DNA from: Psychroserpens ponticola
Lineage (GTDB): Bacteria; Bacteroidota; Bacteroidia; Flavobacteriales; Flavobacteriaceae
NCBI RefSeq assembly: GCF_023556315.2
Contig: NZ_CP116221.1
Coordinates: forward strand, 3,965,302-4,029,301
Direction of reading: 5' to 3'
DNA length: 64,000 bases
Shown here: positions 45,735 through 54,420 of the stretch, piece after piece
Layout: every line of letters begins with the position of its first letter
Position numbering within the stretch: the first letter of the stretch is position 1
Program-made: the position numbers and the translations under genes
Notes under the pieces: model-generated
What the model saw: only the letters and a program-made list of their open reading frames with translations
Databases searched by the model: none
What the model was told of the DNA's origin: nothing

Positions 45735-46598
45735 ATGGATACTAAGGAATTACTAAAAAAAGTACGAAAAATTGAGATCAAGACAAGACGATTGTCTGAT
45801 CATATTTTTGGAGGCGAATATCACTCGACGTTCAAAGGTCGTGGTATGACTTTTTCTGAAGTAAGGCAGTATCAGTTTGGAGATGATGTAAGAAGTATCG
45901 ATTGGAATGTTACAGCACGTTACAACGAGCCTTATGTAAAAGTCTTTGAAGAAGAACGAGAGCTCACGATGATGCTTATGGTTGATATTTCAGGCTCAAA
46001 ATTGTTTGGTACAGATGAACAATTTAAAAATGAAATTGCTACCGAAATTGCAGCTACTTTAGCATTTTCTGCCACTCAAAACAATGATAAAATTGGCTTG
46101 ATTTTATTTTCTGATGACGTAGAACTGTACATTCCACCTAAAAAGGGAAGGTCTCACGTGCTGAGAATTATTCGTGAATTAATCGAGTTTAAACCTAAGA
46201 GTAAACTCACTAATATTGCTGAAGCCTTAAAGTTTTTATCTAACGTGATGAAAAAGAAAGCGATTGTTTTTGTACTTAGCGATTTTATAGCAGACGATTA
46301 TAAGCAAACGCTTAAAATTGCTGCTGGAAAACACGATATAACAGGAATTAGAATTTATGATAAGCACGAAGAAAGCATTCCAAATATAGGTATGGTTCAA
46401 ATGCAAGATGAAGAGACAGGAGAGTTGCTTTTAGTAGATACTATGTCTAAAAAAATTAGAACTAATTATAGTAAATACTATCATGAAAAAGTGAACTACT
46501 ATAAAGAAGCATTTACAAAATCTGGAGCAGGAACAATCGATTGTCGTGTGGATGATAGTTATGTGAAAAAGTTATTGGGCTATTTTAAAACTAGATAA
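45735..46598 (+). CDS. DUF58 domain protein of the Bat operon
   Basis: A 287-residue cytosolic protein. The DUF58 core starts at RRLSDHIFGGEYHSTFKGRG (about residues 19-38) with FSEVRQYQFGDDVRSIDWN, the family hallmark. A VWA-like region follows (MLMVDISGSKLFGT), with a MIDAS-type DISGS. In this operon type it binds the MoxR ATPase and VWA proteins. Followed by a membrane protein gene after 46 bases, which contain a short GTCGAG-type palindrome. Confidence 0.93.
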   Translation: MDTKELLKKVRKIEIKTRRLSDHIFGGEYHSTFKGRGMTFSEVRQYQFGDDVRSIDWNVTARYNEPYVKVFEEERELTMMLMVDISGSKLFGTDEQFKNEIATEIAATLAFSATQNNDKIGLILFSDDVELYIPPKKGRSHVLRIIRELIEFKPKSKLTNIAEALKFLSNVMKKKAIVFVLSDFIADDYKQTLKIAAGKHDITGIRIYDKHEESIPNIGMVQMQDEETGELLLVDTMSKKIRTNYSKYYHEKVNYYKEAFTKSGAGTIDCRVDDSYVKKLLGYFKTR

Positions 46599-46612
46599 TA
46601 ATTAATAGAATG

Positions 46613-46636
46613 TCTGGTCGAGCGCAGTCGAGACCT
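46613..46636. repeat. Short palindrome GGTCGAG...CTCGACC family
   Basis: GGTCGAGCGCAGTCGAGACC is near-palindromic and lies in an intergenic gap. Runs of this kind are common in Flavobacteriia. Confidence 0.5.
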
Positions 46637-46644
46637 ATTATAAA

Positions 46645-48327
46645 ATGCAGAGAAATAATTTAAATATTAAAAACGTAAAAAGTTACAAGTTACAAGCTTC
46701 AAGCATATTTTATATGCTCTTTTGTCTATGTCCTTTTTTATCCTTTTCTCAAGTCACGTCTTCAATTGATTCAACTAAAATTAAAATTGGACAGCAAATT
46801 ACATTTAAAATTGAAGTTGAAGCCGATACAACCGATTTGATCGTCTTTCCTGAAGGACAAACATTCTCGCCTTTAGAAATGATTGAATCATATAAGGTAG
46901 ATACCACAAAAAATAATGCGAAATATCAACTCATAAAAACATACGGATTAACGCAATTTGATTCTGGGTCTTATACCATTCCGAAACAGAAAATAATCAT
47001 TGGTACTAAAACATTTTTCACCGATTCGTTACAGGTTAAAGTCTCAAATATTCAAGTAGACACTACAAAACAAGGGCTTTATGATATCAAGCCGTTTATT
47101 AAAGTTGATAAAAGTAGCAGTAACCGTTGGTTAATGATATTAGGAATTCTATGCGCTATAGCTCTTGTTGCATTTTTATTGTATTGGTTCATTTGGAGAA
47201 AGAAACCATTAACTGAAGAAGCGAAAATAGCTTTGCTTCCTCCTTATGACAGAGCAAAATTAGCTTTAAAAACTTTAGATGAAAGCACCTATTTGGAAAA
47301 TTCTGAATTGAAAGATTACTATTCCGAATTAACCTTCATTATCAGAAAATACCTTGACGAAAAAGTATATGACAAATCTTTAGAAAGCACGACTGATGAA
47401 TTAATTTCAAGGTTGAATCTTTTAAAAGACGCGAATCAAATTGAATTAAGTAAAGATGACATTCGAAACCTCGAAACCATTTTAAAACGTGCCGATTTAG
47501 TGAAATTTGCCAAATCTGCTCCAGATGTTGAACTTGCAAAATTAGATAGAAATACTATCGATATCGAAATAGATCATGTTAAGGAAGCGCTGCCTGAACC
47601 AACTGAAGAAGAAAAGCTACTTAATGAGAAATACAAAGAAGATCAAGAACGAAAAAAGAAACGCAAAAAAGTAATATTAACTGTATTAATTTCAGTGTTT
47701 CTAGTTATTGCAACCTTTGTAGGTTTTGGAATTAAATATGGATTTACTTATGTGAAAGATACTGTCATTGGTCATGAAAGTAAAGAACTTTTAGAAGGTA
47801 ATTGGGTAAGAAGTGAATATGGTGTTCCACCAGTAATGATTAATACACCAAAGGTTCTTAAACGAGAAATTATTGAATTGCCTAAAGAACTTAAAGACAA
47901 AATATCAAACACGACATTTAGATATTTTTCCCCTAGCTCAGGAATAGATATTCAAGTAAGTACAACCGTATTTAATTATTCTGAAGAAGAGAAAAAACAA
48001 CAGGCTTCTGATGATGCAAAAACTAGCGAATTATATGCTACTTCTGAAAAATTTGTTGAACGTTTGGAGGCTCAAGGAGCAAAAGATATTACTGTGAAAC
48101 GAGAACAGTTTATAACGCCAAATGCAGCAGAAGGTTTAAAAACCTATGGTACAATGTCGCTTGAAATTGATGGTGATTTTAAATTAGCCAACTACACTGT
48201 TATTTTGTTTAAAGCTGAAAACGTAAGACAGCAAATCATTTTGCAATGGAGAGAAACTGATGATTACGCTAACCAGATGGCAGAACGTATTTTAAATTCA
48301 ATAGAACTTAAAAAAGCAGAAGAGTAA
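46645..48327 (+). CDS. Bat operon membrane protein (two segments, extra C-terminal domain)
   Basis: A 560-residue protein. A signal peptide ends near SFSQ (about residue 35). About 40-150 is a beta-rich extracytoplasmic domain of BatD-like character. A membrane segment lies at about 159-183 (LGILCAIALVAFLLYWF). About 190-330 is cytosolic and helical. A second membrane segment is at about 342-365 (VILTVLISVFLVIATFVGFG), followed by a 180-residue extracytoplasmic domain ending with LNSIELKKAEE. Such proteins stand at this position in the flavobacterial Bat operon. The last base of its stop overlaps the batA ATG (TAATG). Confidence 0.8.
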   Translation: MQRNNLNIKNVKSYKLQASSIFYMLFCLCPFLSFSQVTSSIDSTKIKIGQQITFKIEVEADTTDLIVFPEGQTFSPLEMIESYKVDTTKNNAKYQLIKTYGLTQFDSGSYTIPKQKIIIGTKTFFTDSLQVKVSNIQVDTTKQGLYDIKPFIKVDKSSSNRWLMILGILCAIALVAFLLYWFIWRKKPLTEEAKIALLPPYDRAKLALKTLDESTYLENSELKDYYSELTFIIRKYLDEKVYDKSLESTTDELISRLNLLKDANQIELSKDDIRNLETILKRADLVKFAKSAPDVELAKLDRNTIDIEIDHVKEALPEPTEEEKLLNEKYKEDQERKKKRKKVILTVLISVFLVIATFVGFGIKYGFTYVKDTVIGHESKELLEGNWVRSEYGVPPVMINTPKVLKREIIELPKELKDKISNTTFRYFSPSSGIDIQVSTTVFNYSEEEKKQQASDDAKTSELYATSEKFVERLEAQGAKDITVKREQFITPNAAEGLKTYGTMSLEIDGDFKLANYTVILFKAENVRQQIILQWRETDDYANQMAERILNSIELKKAEE

Positions 48328-49331
48328 TGTTAGAAGGCATAGAGTTTTTAAATAAAGGATGGTTCTGGTTGCTATTATTGCTACCATTAGCTATTGTTTG
48401 GTACTTATTTACCGTAAAAAAACAAACAGCTGAACTTAAAATATCTAGCCTAAAAGGGTTTAAAATCACTACATCTTGGTTAGCACGTTTGAAGCCAGTT
48501 CTATTTGTGCTAAGACTTCTAGCACTTGGACTGTTAATAACAGCTTTAGCTCGACCAAGAACAGTTGATGTGTCTTCAAAAACAAAAACAACAAGAGGTA
48601 TAGATATTGTCATGGCAATTGATGTGTCTGCAAGTATGTTAGCAAAAGATTTATTACCAAATAGATTAGAAGCACTAAAAAAAGTTGCAGGTGAATTTAT
48701 TCAAGGCAGACCAAATGATAGAATAGGTCTTGTTGAATATGCAGGAGAAAGTTTTACTAAAACACCTATCACAAGCGATAAATCTATTGTGTTACGTTCA
48801 TTAAGAGATATAAAATACAATACCATTATTGATGGCGGAACAGCTATTGGAATGGGATTAGCAACGTCTGTGAATAGATTAAAAGATAGTAAGGCTAAAA
48901 GTAAAGTCATTATTTTATTGACAGATGGTGTAAATAATTCAGGGTTTATAGATCCTAAAATTGCCAGCGAATTAGCTTTAGAATATGGTATTAAAACCTA
49001 TACAATTGGCTTAGGAACTAACGGAATGGCATTATCTCCAATTGCTATCAAATCAAACGGATCATTTCAATATGGAAGGGTTCAAGTTGAAATTGATGAA
49101 GACTTATTAAAAGAGATTGCAGATGTAACTGGAGGAAAATATTTTAGAGCAACCAATAATAAAAAGCTCGCAGAAATATATGGCGAAATCAATAAATTAG
49201 AAAAAACAGAAGTTGAAGAATTTAAATTCTATAATTACGAAGAGAAATACAGACCGCTTGTCATTTTAGCAGCTTTACTTTTGTTATTAGAATTTATAAT
49301 GCGTAATACAATTTTTAGAAGTTTTGTATAA
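48327..49331 (+). CDS. batA: BatA, VWA domain membrane protein
   Basis: A 334-residue protein. Two membrane segments are near the N-terminus (about residues 10-27 and 55-75) and one at the end (about 305-322). The VWA domain has a complete MIDAS: D99 in MAIDVSASMLAKDLLPNRLEA (cited in part), T in TDGVNNSG. BatA and BatB form a membrane-bound metal-binding complex linked to aerotolerance and envelope stress in Bacteroides. Its ATG overlaps the stop of the preceding gene, so the genes are translated together. Confidence 0.93.
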   Translation: MLEGIEFLNKGWFWLLLLLPLAIVWYLFTVKKQTAELKISSLKGFKITTSWLARLKPVLFVLRLLALGLLITALARPRTVDVSSKTKTTRGIDIVMAIDVSASMLAKDLLPNRLEALKKVAGEFIQGRPNDRIGLVEYAGESFTKTPITSDKSIVLRSLRDIKYNTIIDGGTAIGMGLATSVNRLKDSKAKSKVIILLTDGVNNSGFIDPKIASELALEYGIKTYTIGLGTNGMALSPIAIKSNGSFQYGRVQVEIDEDLLKEIADVTGGKYFRATNNKKLAEIYGEINKLEKTEVEEFKFYNYEEKYRPLVILAALLLLLEFIMRNTIFRSFV

Positions 49332-49344
49332 TAATATAAAATCT

Positions 49345-49371
49345 CCTGCAAGGTTTCTGAAACCTTGTAGG
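49345..49371. repeat. Intergenic palindrome between batA and batB
   Basis: CCTGCAAGGTTTC and GAAACCTTGTAGG form a 13-base inverted repeat, imperfect at one position, around one T. It may act as an attenuator or be a dispersed repeat unit. Confidence 0.6.
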
Positions 49372-49435
49372 TATAATTTAAAAAAGTCATTTGTTATCAG
49401 TAGTTAATATCAACTGAAAACTCAATATTGAAAAA

Positions 49436-50473
49436 ATGTTTCAATTAGAAGAAAAAATATGGTTTTGGGTTTTAATGGTAATTCCAGTAATTATCTTGCT
49501 TTTTGTTGTACTTCAAATTTGGAAGTATAAGGCGCAAAAGCGCTTTGCAAACAAAGCACTTCTTAAACGTTTAAGTCCAAATCAATCAGTATTTAAACCT
49601 GTTTTAAAGGTTGTCGTATTGTGTTTGGCTTTTGCATGTTTGTCTATCGCATTAGTAAACCCAAAGATAGGTACTAAACTAGAAACGGTTAAACGAGAAG
49701 GTGTCGACATCGTGTTTGCTGTTGATGTTTCAAAAAGTATGTTAGCTGAAGACATTGCGCCTAACCGTTTAGAAAAGTCTAAACAATTGGTTACTCAGAT
49801 TATTAATAATTTGGCTAGTGATCGTGTAGGTATTATTGCATATGCAGGTAAAGCGTTTCCACAGTTACCAATAACAACAGATTATGCATCTGCAAAAATG
49901 TTCTTACAGAATATGAATACTGATATGTTGTCTTCACAAGGAACTGCAATTAGTGAAGCCATCGAATTAGCCAAGACGTATTTTGATAACGAAGAACAAA
50001 CCAATAGAGTTCTTATTATAATTTCTGATGGTGAAGATCATACAGATGCAGCAGCTTCTGTAGCAGAGGAAGCTAACAATGAAGGCATTCGAATTTTTAC
50101 AATTGGTGTTGGTGACGTAAAAGGTGGTCCAATACCAATAAAGAGAAATGGGATTGTTTTAAACTATAAAAAGGACAATAATGGAGAAACCGTTATTACC
50201 AAATTAAATGAAGATACGCTTAAAGATATTGCAGATGAAGCGAATGGGTCTTACATTAATGGAAGAAATACCATCGAAGTCGTTGATGCTATAAGAGACA
50301 TCCTAAATAAAATGGATAAAACAGAATTTGATGCGAAAGAATTTGCCGATTTTAAAGATCAATTTCAATGGTTTTTAGGATTTGCAATCTTCTTTTTATT
50401 TATAGACATTCTTTTTTTAGAACGAAAAACAGGATGGTTAAAACGATTGAACCTTTTTAATGAGAATTTTTAA
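49436..50473 (+). CDS. batB: BatB, VWA domain membrane protein
   Basis: A 345-residue paralogue of BatA. Membrane segments lie at about residues 8-27, 58-76 and 313-332. The MIDAS motif is present: D97 in FAVDVSKSMLAEDIAPNRLE, with SDGEDHTDAA later. It is expected to pair with BatA and the TPR proteins BatC and BatE. The gap to batA is 104 bases and contains a palindrome, longer than other gaps in the operon. Confidence 0.93.
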   Translation: MFQLEEKIWFWVLMVIPVIILLFVVLQIWKYKAQKRFANKALLKRLSPNQSVFKPVLKVVVLCLAFACLSIALVNPKIGTKLETVKREGVDIVFAVDVSKSMLAEDIAPNRLEKSKQLVTQIINNLASDRVGIIAYAGKAFPQLPITTDYASAKMFLQNMNTDMLSSQGTAISEAIELAKTYFDNEEQTNRVLIIISDGEDHTDAAASVAEEANNEGIRIFTIGVGDVKGGPIPIKRNGIVLNYKKDNNGETVITKLNEDTLKDIADEANGSYINGRNTIEVVDAIRDILNKMDKTEFDAKEFADFKDQFQWFLGFAIFFLFIDILFLERKTGWLKRLNLFNENF

Positions 50474-50587
50474 CCTTTAAAAAGTATTAATATTTTATAA
50501 AATCTTTAACTATAAGATGTCTAACAGTTTTTTATCTTGCTATTTACATTAAATGAAAGTCAATACAATAACATATTACTCTAGTTT

Positions 50588-50595
50588 TAAATTTG
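50588..50595 (+). promoter_or_regulatory. Possible internal -7 box before batC
   Basis: TAAATTTG matches TAnnTTTG and ends 9 bases before the preferred batC ATG. No -33 element was seen; it could be chance in this AT-rich gap. Confidence 0.3.
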
Positions 50596-50603
50596 ATCAG
50601 AAA

Positions 50604-51431
50604 ATGAAACAATTATGCATCATTTGTTTGGTTTTAGTATCTGCTCTTTCTTTTGCACAAGACAAAAATAAAGAGAAAGAACTTCAATTTCAAAAAGCTA
50701 ATAATTTTGTTTATGAAGGTAATGAACTTGTTGGTTCTGATGATTACATTTCAGCAGAAATGGAATATAGAAAAGCAATTTCAGAACAACCAAATACTAT
50801 TGCTGGAACCTATAATTTAGGAAATTCATATTATGAAAAAGGCCAGTATGATGAAGCCTTATTTCGTCATACACAAGCTGCAAAAAATGCAACGTCTAAA
50901 GCTGAAAGACATAAGGCATATCATAATATTGGTAATATCCTTATGAAAAACAAAAAGTGTAAAGAAGCTGTTGTTGCTTTCAAAGATGCTTTAAGAAATG
51001 ATCCTACAGACGATGAAACACGTTACAATTTTGCCTTAGCTAAAGAATGTGCCGAACAACAACAGAATGAGCAAGACGAAAATGATAAACAGGATCAAGA
51101 GCAAGAAAAAGAAGGTGACGACGAGGAAAAAGATAAAGGCGAAAACGAAGAAAATAAAGACGATCAAGATAAAAAAGACGAAGGTGACGATGATAAAAAG
51201 GAAGGAGATGATCAAAAAGATGATCAAGGAAAACCTAAAGATGAAAAAGACGGAAAAGAAGGAGAAAATAAAGATCAACAAGGAAAACCTCAACCTAAAC
51301 AAGGACAATTATCTCCTCAGCAAATAAAGAACTTATTGGAGGCCATGAATAACCAAGAACAAAAAGTTCAACAAAAAATCAATGCCGAAAAACAAAAAGG
51401 AGTAAAAGTAAAAACAGAAAAAGACTGGTAG
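50604..51431 (+). CDS. batC: BatC, TPR protein with charged tail
   Basis: A 275-residue exported protein. Residues 1-19 are a signal peptide (MKQLCIICLVLVSALSFAQ), which decides the start; the upstream ATG at 50553 would put 17 polar residues before it. TPR helices occupy about residues 25-135 (GTYNLGNSYYEKGQYDEAL, AYHNIGNILMKNKKCKEAVV). About 140-240 is almost only K, E, D, Q and G, a disordered tail. The final helix is SPQQIKNLLEAMNNQEQ. TPRs scaffold the Bat complex. Confidence 0.88.
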   Translation: MKQLCIICLVLVSALSFAQDKNKEKELQFQKANNFVYEGNELVGSDDYISAEMEYRKAISEQPNTIAGTYNLGNSYYEKGQYDEALFRHTQAAKNATSKAERHKAYHNIGNILMKNKKCKEAVVAFKDALRNDPTDDETRYNFALAKECAEQQQNEQDENDKQDQEQEKEGDDEEKDKGENEENKDDQDKKDEGDDDKKEGDDQKDDQGKPKDEKDGKEGENKDQQGKPQPKQGQLSPQQIKNLLEAMNNQEQKVQQKINAEKQKGVKVKTEKDW

Positions 51432-51441
51432 TATTTTTCAA

Positions 51442-53220
51442 ATGAGACTTATAAAACACATAACGTTACTATTAATTATACTTGCTACAAGCATTGCTTC
51501 AGCACAAATTAAGTTTGAAGCTAAAGTAAGTAAAACCAAGTTAGGTATCAACGAACGTTTGCGTATCGATTTTGAGATGAATAAAGATGGTGATAATTTT
51601 ACACCACCAGACTTTTATGGTTTCACTGTGGTTGGAGGACCAAATACGTCTGTGAGCCAGTCATGGTTAAATGGAAAACGCTCTTATAAAAAAACCTACA
51701 GTTATTTTCTAGCTCCAAAAAAGAGAGGCACACTTAAAATTAGACAAGCTACTATAGAAATAGATAACGAAGTCTATAAAACTCAACTTGTATCTGTCAA
51801 AGTTACTGCAGCTGTTAAACGACCGAATGATCCAGATGATGCTGAAAATGTCGCTTCAGATAACATTCATTTAGTAGCTGAGGTTTCAAAAGCTAATCCT
51901 TACCTAAATGAAGCGATAACAGTTGTCTACAAACTTTATGTTTCACAAAGTACAGGTGTAAGTAACTGGAGAGAAATAGACAATCCTAGGTATAATGACT
52001 TTTGGAGTCAGAACATAAATATTAAAGGGTTAAAAATTCAGAATGGTAGTTATAATGGTGATGATAATTATAGATATGTTATTTTGAGAAAAACGGTTTT
52101 ATATCCTCAAAAAACAGGTGAACTAGAAATAGAACCATTAAGTTTAGATGTTACTGTTGAGGTGCCAACCAAACGTCGAGATTTTTTTGGAGGCAGATTA
52201 ATGACACAAGTAAATAAGCGAGTTTCTGCTGGAAGTAGAACGATAAACGTAAAACCATTACCAAACAATGGAAAACCAGATGATTTCTCTGGAGCAGTTG
52301 GTGATTTTAAGTTTAATGTGATCACCTCCAAAACGGAGTTAAATGCTTCAGAATCTTTGCAAGCAAGAGTTGAGGTTACGGGTAATGGGAATTTAAAACT
52401 TTTCGAACTACCAAACTTGCAACTGCCAAATTCACTTGAAGTTTACGAGCCAGAGCATAATGAAAATGTAAAAACAAATCTCAACGGAATGTATGGATCT
52501 ATTTCAGATAATTACACCATTGTTCCACAATATAAAGGCAAATATCCTATCCCAAGTGTCGAATTCTCTTATTTTGATCCTAGTACAGAAAGTTATAAAA
52601 CAGTATCGTCAGGAGAAATTGTAATTAATGTACTCGAAGGTCCTGTAAATACTACAAATTCAGATAATAATATCGCTTCTGTTGATAATGGTAAGCAAAA
52701 TGTAGTATCAACAGGTGATCAATTTGCATTTGTGAAAACAGATGCTAATTTAAAGCCTATAAATTCTAGTTATTTCTTTAAGAGTTCAACATTTTGGACC
52801 TCATTGTTATTGCCGTTTTTGGCAATTCCATTAGCATTGGTATATCGCAAGAAGAAAGAAGAACGCAATGCAGATGTTTTTGGTAATAGAATTAGAAAAG
52901 CAGATAAATTAGCAAAACGTTATTTAAGTGAAGCCAAAAAAGTTTTAGGTCAAAAAGAAGCATTTTATATCGCGCTAGAAAAAGCATTACACAATTATCT
53001 TAAGGCTAAATTACATATTGAAACTACTGATTTTAGTAAAGAAAAAATAGAAATACTATTAACTGAACGACAAGTTAATAGAGAATCAATTCAAGAATTT
53101 ATAAATATTCTTGAGCATTGTGAACTGGCTAGATATACACCAATTACTAATGTTGAAATGCAGAAGGATTATGAGAATGCCGCAAAAACCATTTCAATAA
53201 TTGATAAAGAACTGAGGTAG
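51442..53220 (+). CDS. batD: BatD (oxygen tolerance protein)
   Basis: A 592-residue protein. The signal peptide ends near residue 21 (TSIASAQ). The extracytoplasmic part holds several beta-sandwich domains; family marks are GINERLRIDFEMN, LNEAITVVYKLY and TGNGNLKLFELPNL. One membrane segment lies at about 450-467 (SLLLPFLAIPLALVY), followed by a 120-residue helical cytosolic domain (ALEKALHNYLKAKLHIE). Typical size for BatD. The gaps to batC and batE are 10 and 11 bases. Confidence 0.92.
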   Translation: MRLIKHITLLLIILATSIASAQIKFEAKVSKTKLGINERLRIDFEMNKDGDNFTPPDFYGFTVVGGPNTSVSQSWLNGKRSYKKTYSYFLAPKKRGTLKIRQATIEIDNEVYKTQLVSVKVTAAVKRPNDPDDAENVASDNIHLVAEVSKANPYLNEAITVVYKLYVSQSTGVSNWREIDNPRYNDFWSQNINIKGLKIQNGSYNGDDNYRYVILRKTVLYPQKTGELEIEPLSLDVTVEVPTKRRDFFGGRLMTQVNKRVSAGSRTINVKPLPNNGKPDDFSGAVGDFKFNVITSKTELNASESLQARVEVTGNGNLKLFELPNLQLPNSLEVYEPEHNENVKTNLNGMYGSISDNYTIVPQYKGKYPIPSVEFSYFDPSTESYKTVSSGEIVINVLEGPVNTTNSDNNIASVDNGKQNVVSTGDQFAFVKTDANLKPINSSYFFKSSTFWTSLLLPFLAIPLALVYRKKKEERNADVFGNRIRKADKLAKRYLSEAKKVLGQKEAFYIALEKALHNYLKAKLHIETTDFSKEKIEILLTERQVNRESIQEFINILEHCELARYTPITNVEMQKDYENAAKTISIIDKELR

Positions 53221-53231
53221 TTAAAACATTA

Positions 53232-53990
53232 ATGAAACAATTAATTTACATATTAACGTTTTTTGGAAGCATACTTACATTTGCTCAAAACAATCAACTT
53301 TTTGAAGCTGCAAATACGCTATACAACGATGCGAATTATACTGAAGCTCTAGAGAAATATAAAACGGTCTTAGACTCAGGTGAACATTCTGCAGAATTGT
53401 ATTTCAATATGGCAAATGCACATTATAAACTTAACCATATTGCACCTAGTATTTATTACTATGAAAAAGCATTGTTATTAAAGCCTCATGACAAAGACAT
53501 CAAAAACAATATTGCTTTCGCAAGAAATATGACTGTAGATGCTATAGATTTTGTGCCAGAGGTTGGTATTTCTAAGCTTATAAGGAATGTTACTAACATG
53601 TTGAGTTTTGATGCATGGGCAAAAACAGCTGTAGTTTTGGTTATGCTTTTCGTGATGTTATTTATCGCTTATTCTTTTACGGATTCAACATCAAAAAAAC
53701 GATTTACTTTTTTAACGAGTAATCTATCGTTGTTACTTGCTATAATGTCTTTATCTTTTGCTTTTCATAAGTATAAATTGGTTAACAATAATCAGCCAGC
53801 AATTGTTTTTGCTCAAGAAACTAAAATCAAAACCGAACCAAACTTGAGAAGTGCTGAAGCTTTTGTGCTTCATGAAGGAACAAAAGTACAAGTATTAGAT
53901 ACGGTTAGTAATTGGAAAAAAATTAAGCTTTCCGATGGTAAAACAGGTTGGATCGCTAAAGATGATATTAAAACATTGAAGAATTTTTAA
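53232..53990 (+). CDS. batE: BatE, TPR and SH3 domain protein
   Basis: A 252-residue protein. Signal peptide (residues 1-18, ending LTFAQ), TPR helices at about 22-95 (ANTLYNDANYTEALEKYKTV, NMANAHYKLNHIAPSIYYYEKA), two membrane segments at about 130-148 and 158-176, and a C-terminal bacterial SH3 domain (TEPNLRSAEAFVLHEGTKVQVLD cited in part, ending GWIAKDDI). It closes the Bat operon. The SH3 domain may bind peptidoglycan or a partner. Confidence 0.92.
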   Translation: MKQLIYILTFFGSILTFAQNNQLFEAANTLYNDANYTEALEKYKTVLDSGEHSAELYFNMANAHYKLNHIAPSIYYYEKALLLKPHDKDIKNNIAFARNMTVDAIDFVPEVGISKLIRNVTNMLSFDAWAKTAVVLVMLFVMLFIAYSFTDSTSKKRFTFLTSNLSLLLAIMSLSFAFHKYKLVNNNQPAIVFAQETKIKTEPNLRSAEAFVLHEGTKVQVLDTVSNWKKIKLSDGKTGWIAKDDIKTLKNF

Positions 53991-54023
53991 AAATTCCTTA
54001 ACACTTCTATAATCTTGTTAGCT

Positions 54024-54031
54024 TATATTTG
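54024..54031 (+). promoter_or_regulatory. Promoter -7 box for the small exported protein and SulP genes
   Basis: TATATTTG matches TAnnTTTG and ends 19 bases before the ATG at 54050. An in-frame TTG inside the box is not the start. Confidence 0.55.
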
Positions 54032-54049
54032 CACTTCAATTTTATTTTT

Positions 54050-54331
54050 ATGCAAAGAAAAACCATTGCAATTTTATTTTCTATTTTATTTGTGGCCTTA
54101 ATTACTGCGCCATCAATAATCATTGCTATGGATGATTCTTTTGATGTTTCTATATTTTACAGTATTACTGAAGAAGAAGAAAAAGAAAGTTTAAAAATAT
54201 TCCCAACGAAAGAACATAGTGAGGCAGAGAGTTTGTTTGCTTCTAATTCTAATGATAATTTAGGTTATTTCTTTAAGAATTACTTAAATCCGCATTTTAA
54301 TATCATTTCTCCACCACCCGATTTTATTTAA
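54050..54331 (+). CDS. Small exported protein of unknown function upstream of sulP
   Basis: A 93-residue protein with a signal or anchor segment (residues 1-26, MQRKTIAILFSILFVALITA...). The mature part has an acidic run (EEEEKESLKIF) and ends with the distinctive FFKNYLNPHFNIISPPPDFI. The ISPPP end and the acidic middle suggest a short family conserved in Flavobacteriia at this position, but no function is known. It is 90 bases before the first SulP gene and could be cotranscribed. Confidence 0.6.
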   Translation: MQRKTIAILFSILFVALITAPSIIIAMDDSFDVSIFYSITEEEEKESLKIFPTKEHSEAESLFASNSNDNLGYFFKNYLNPHFNIISPPPDFI

Positions 54332-54420
54332 TATTTTATTCGTTCGACATGTATTGTCCCCAAAAAAATATTAAAAATCAACTATTGAAACCCATTCAAT
54401 AGTATAAAATCATTTTATAA

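Noticed and set aside
51036..51327. Long frames on both strands over the batC tail
   Set aside because: They arise from the low-complexity K/E/D codons of BatC and have biased composition.
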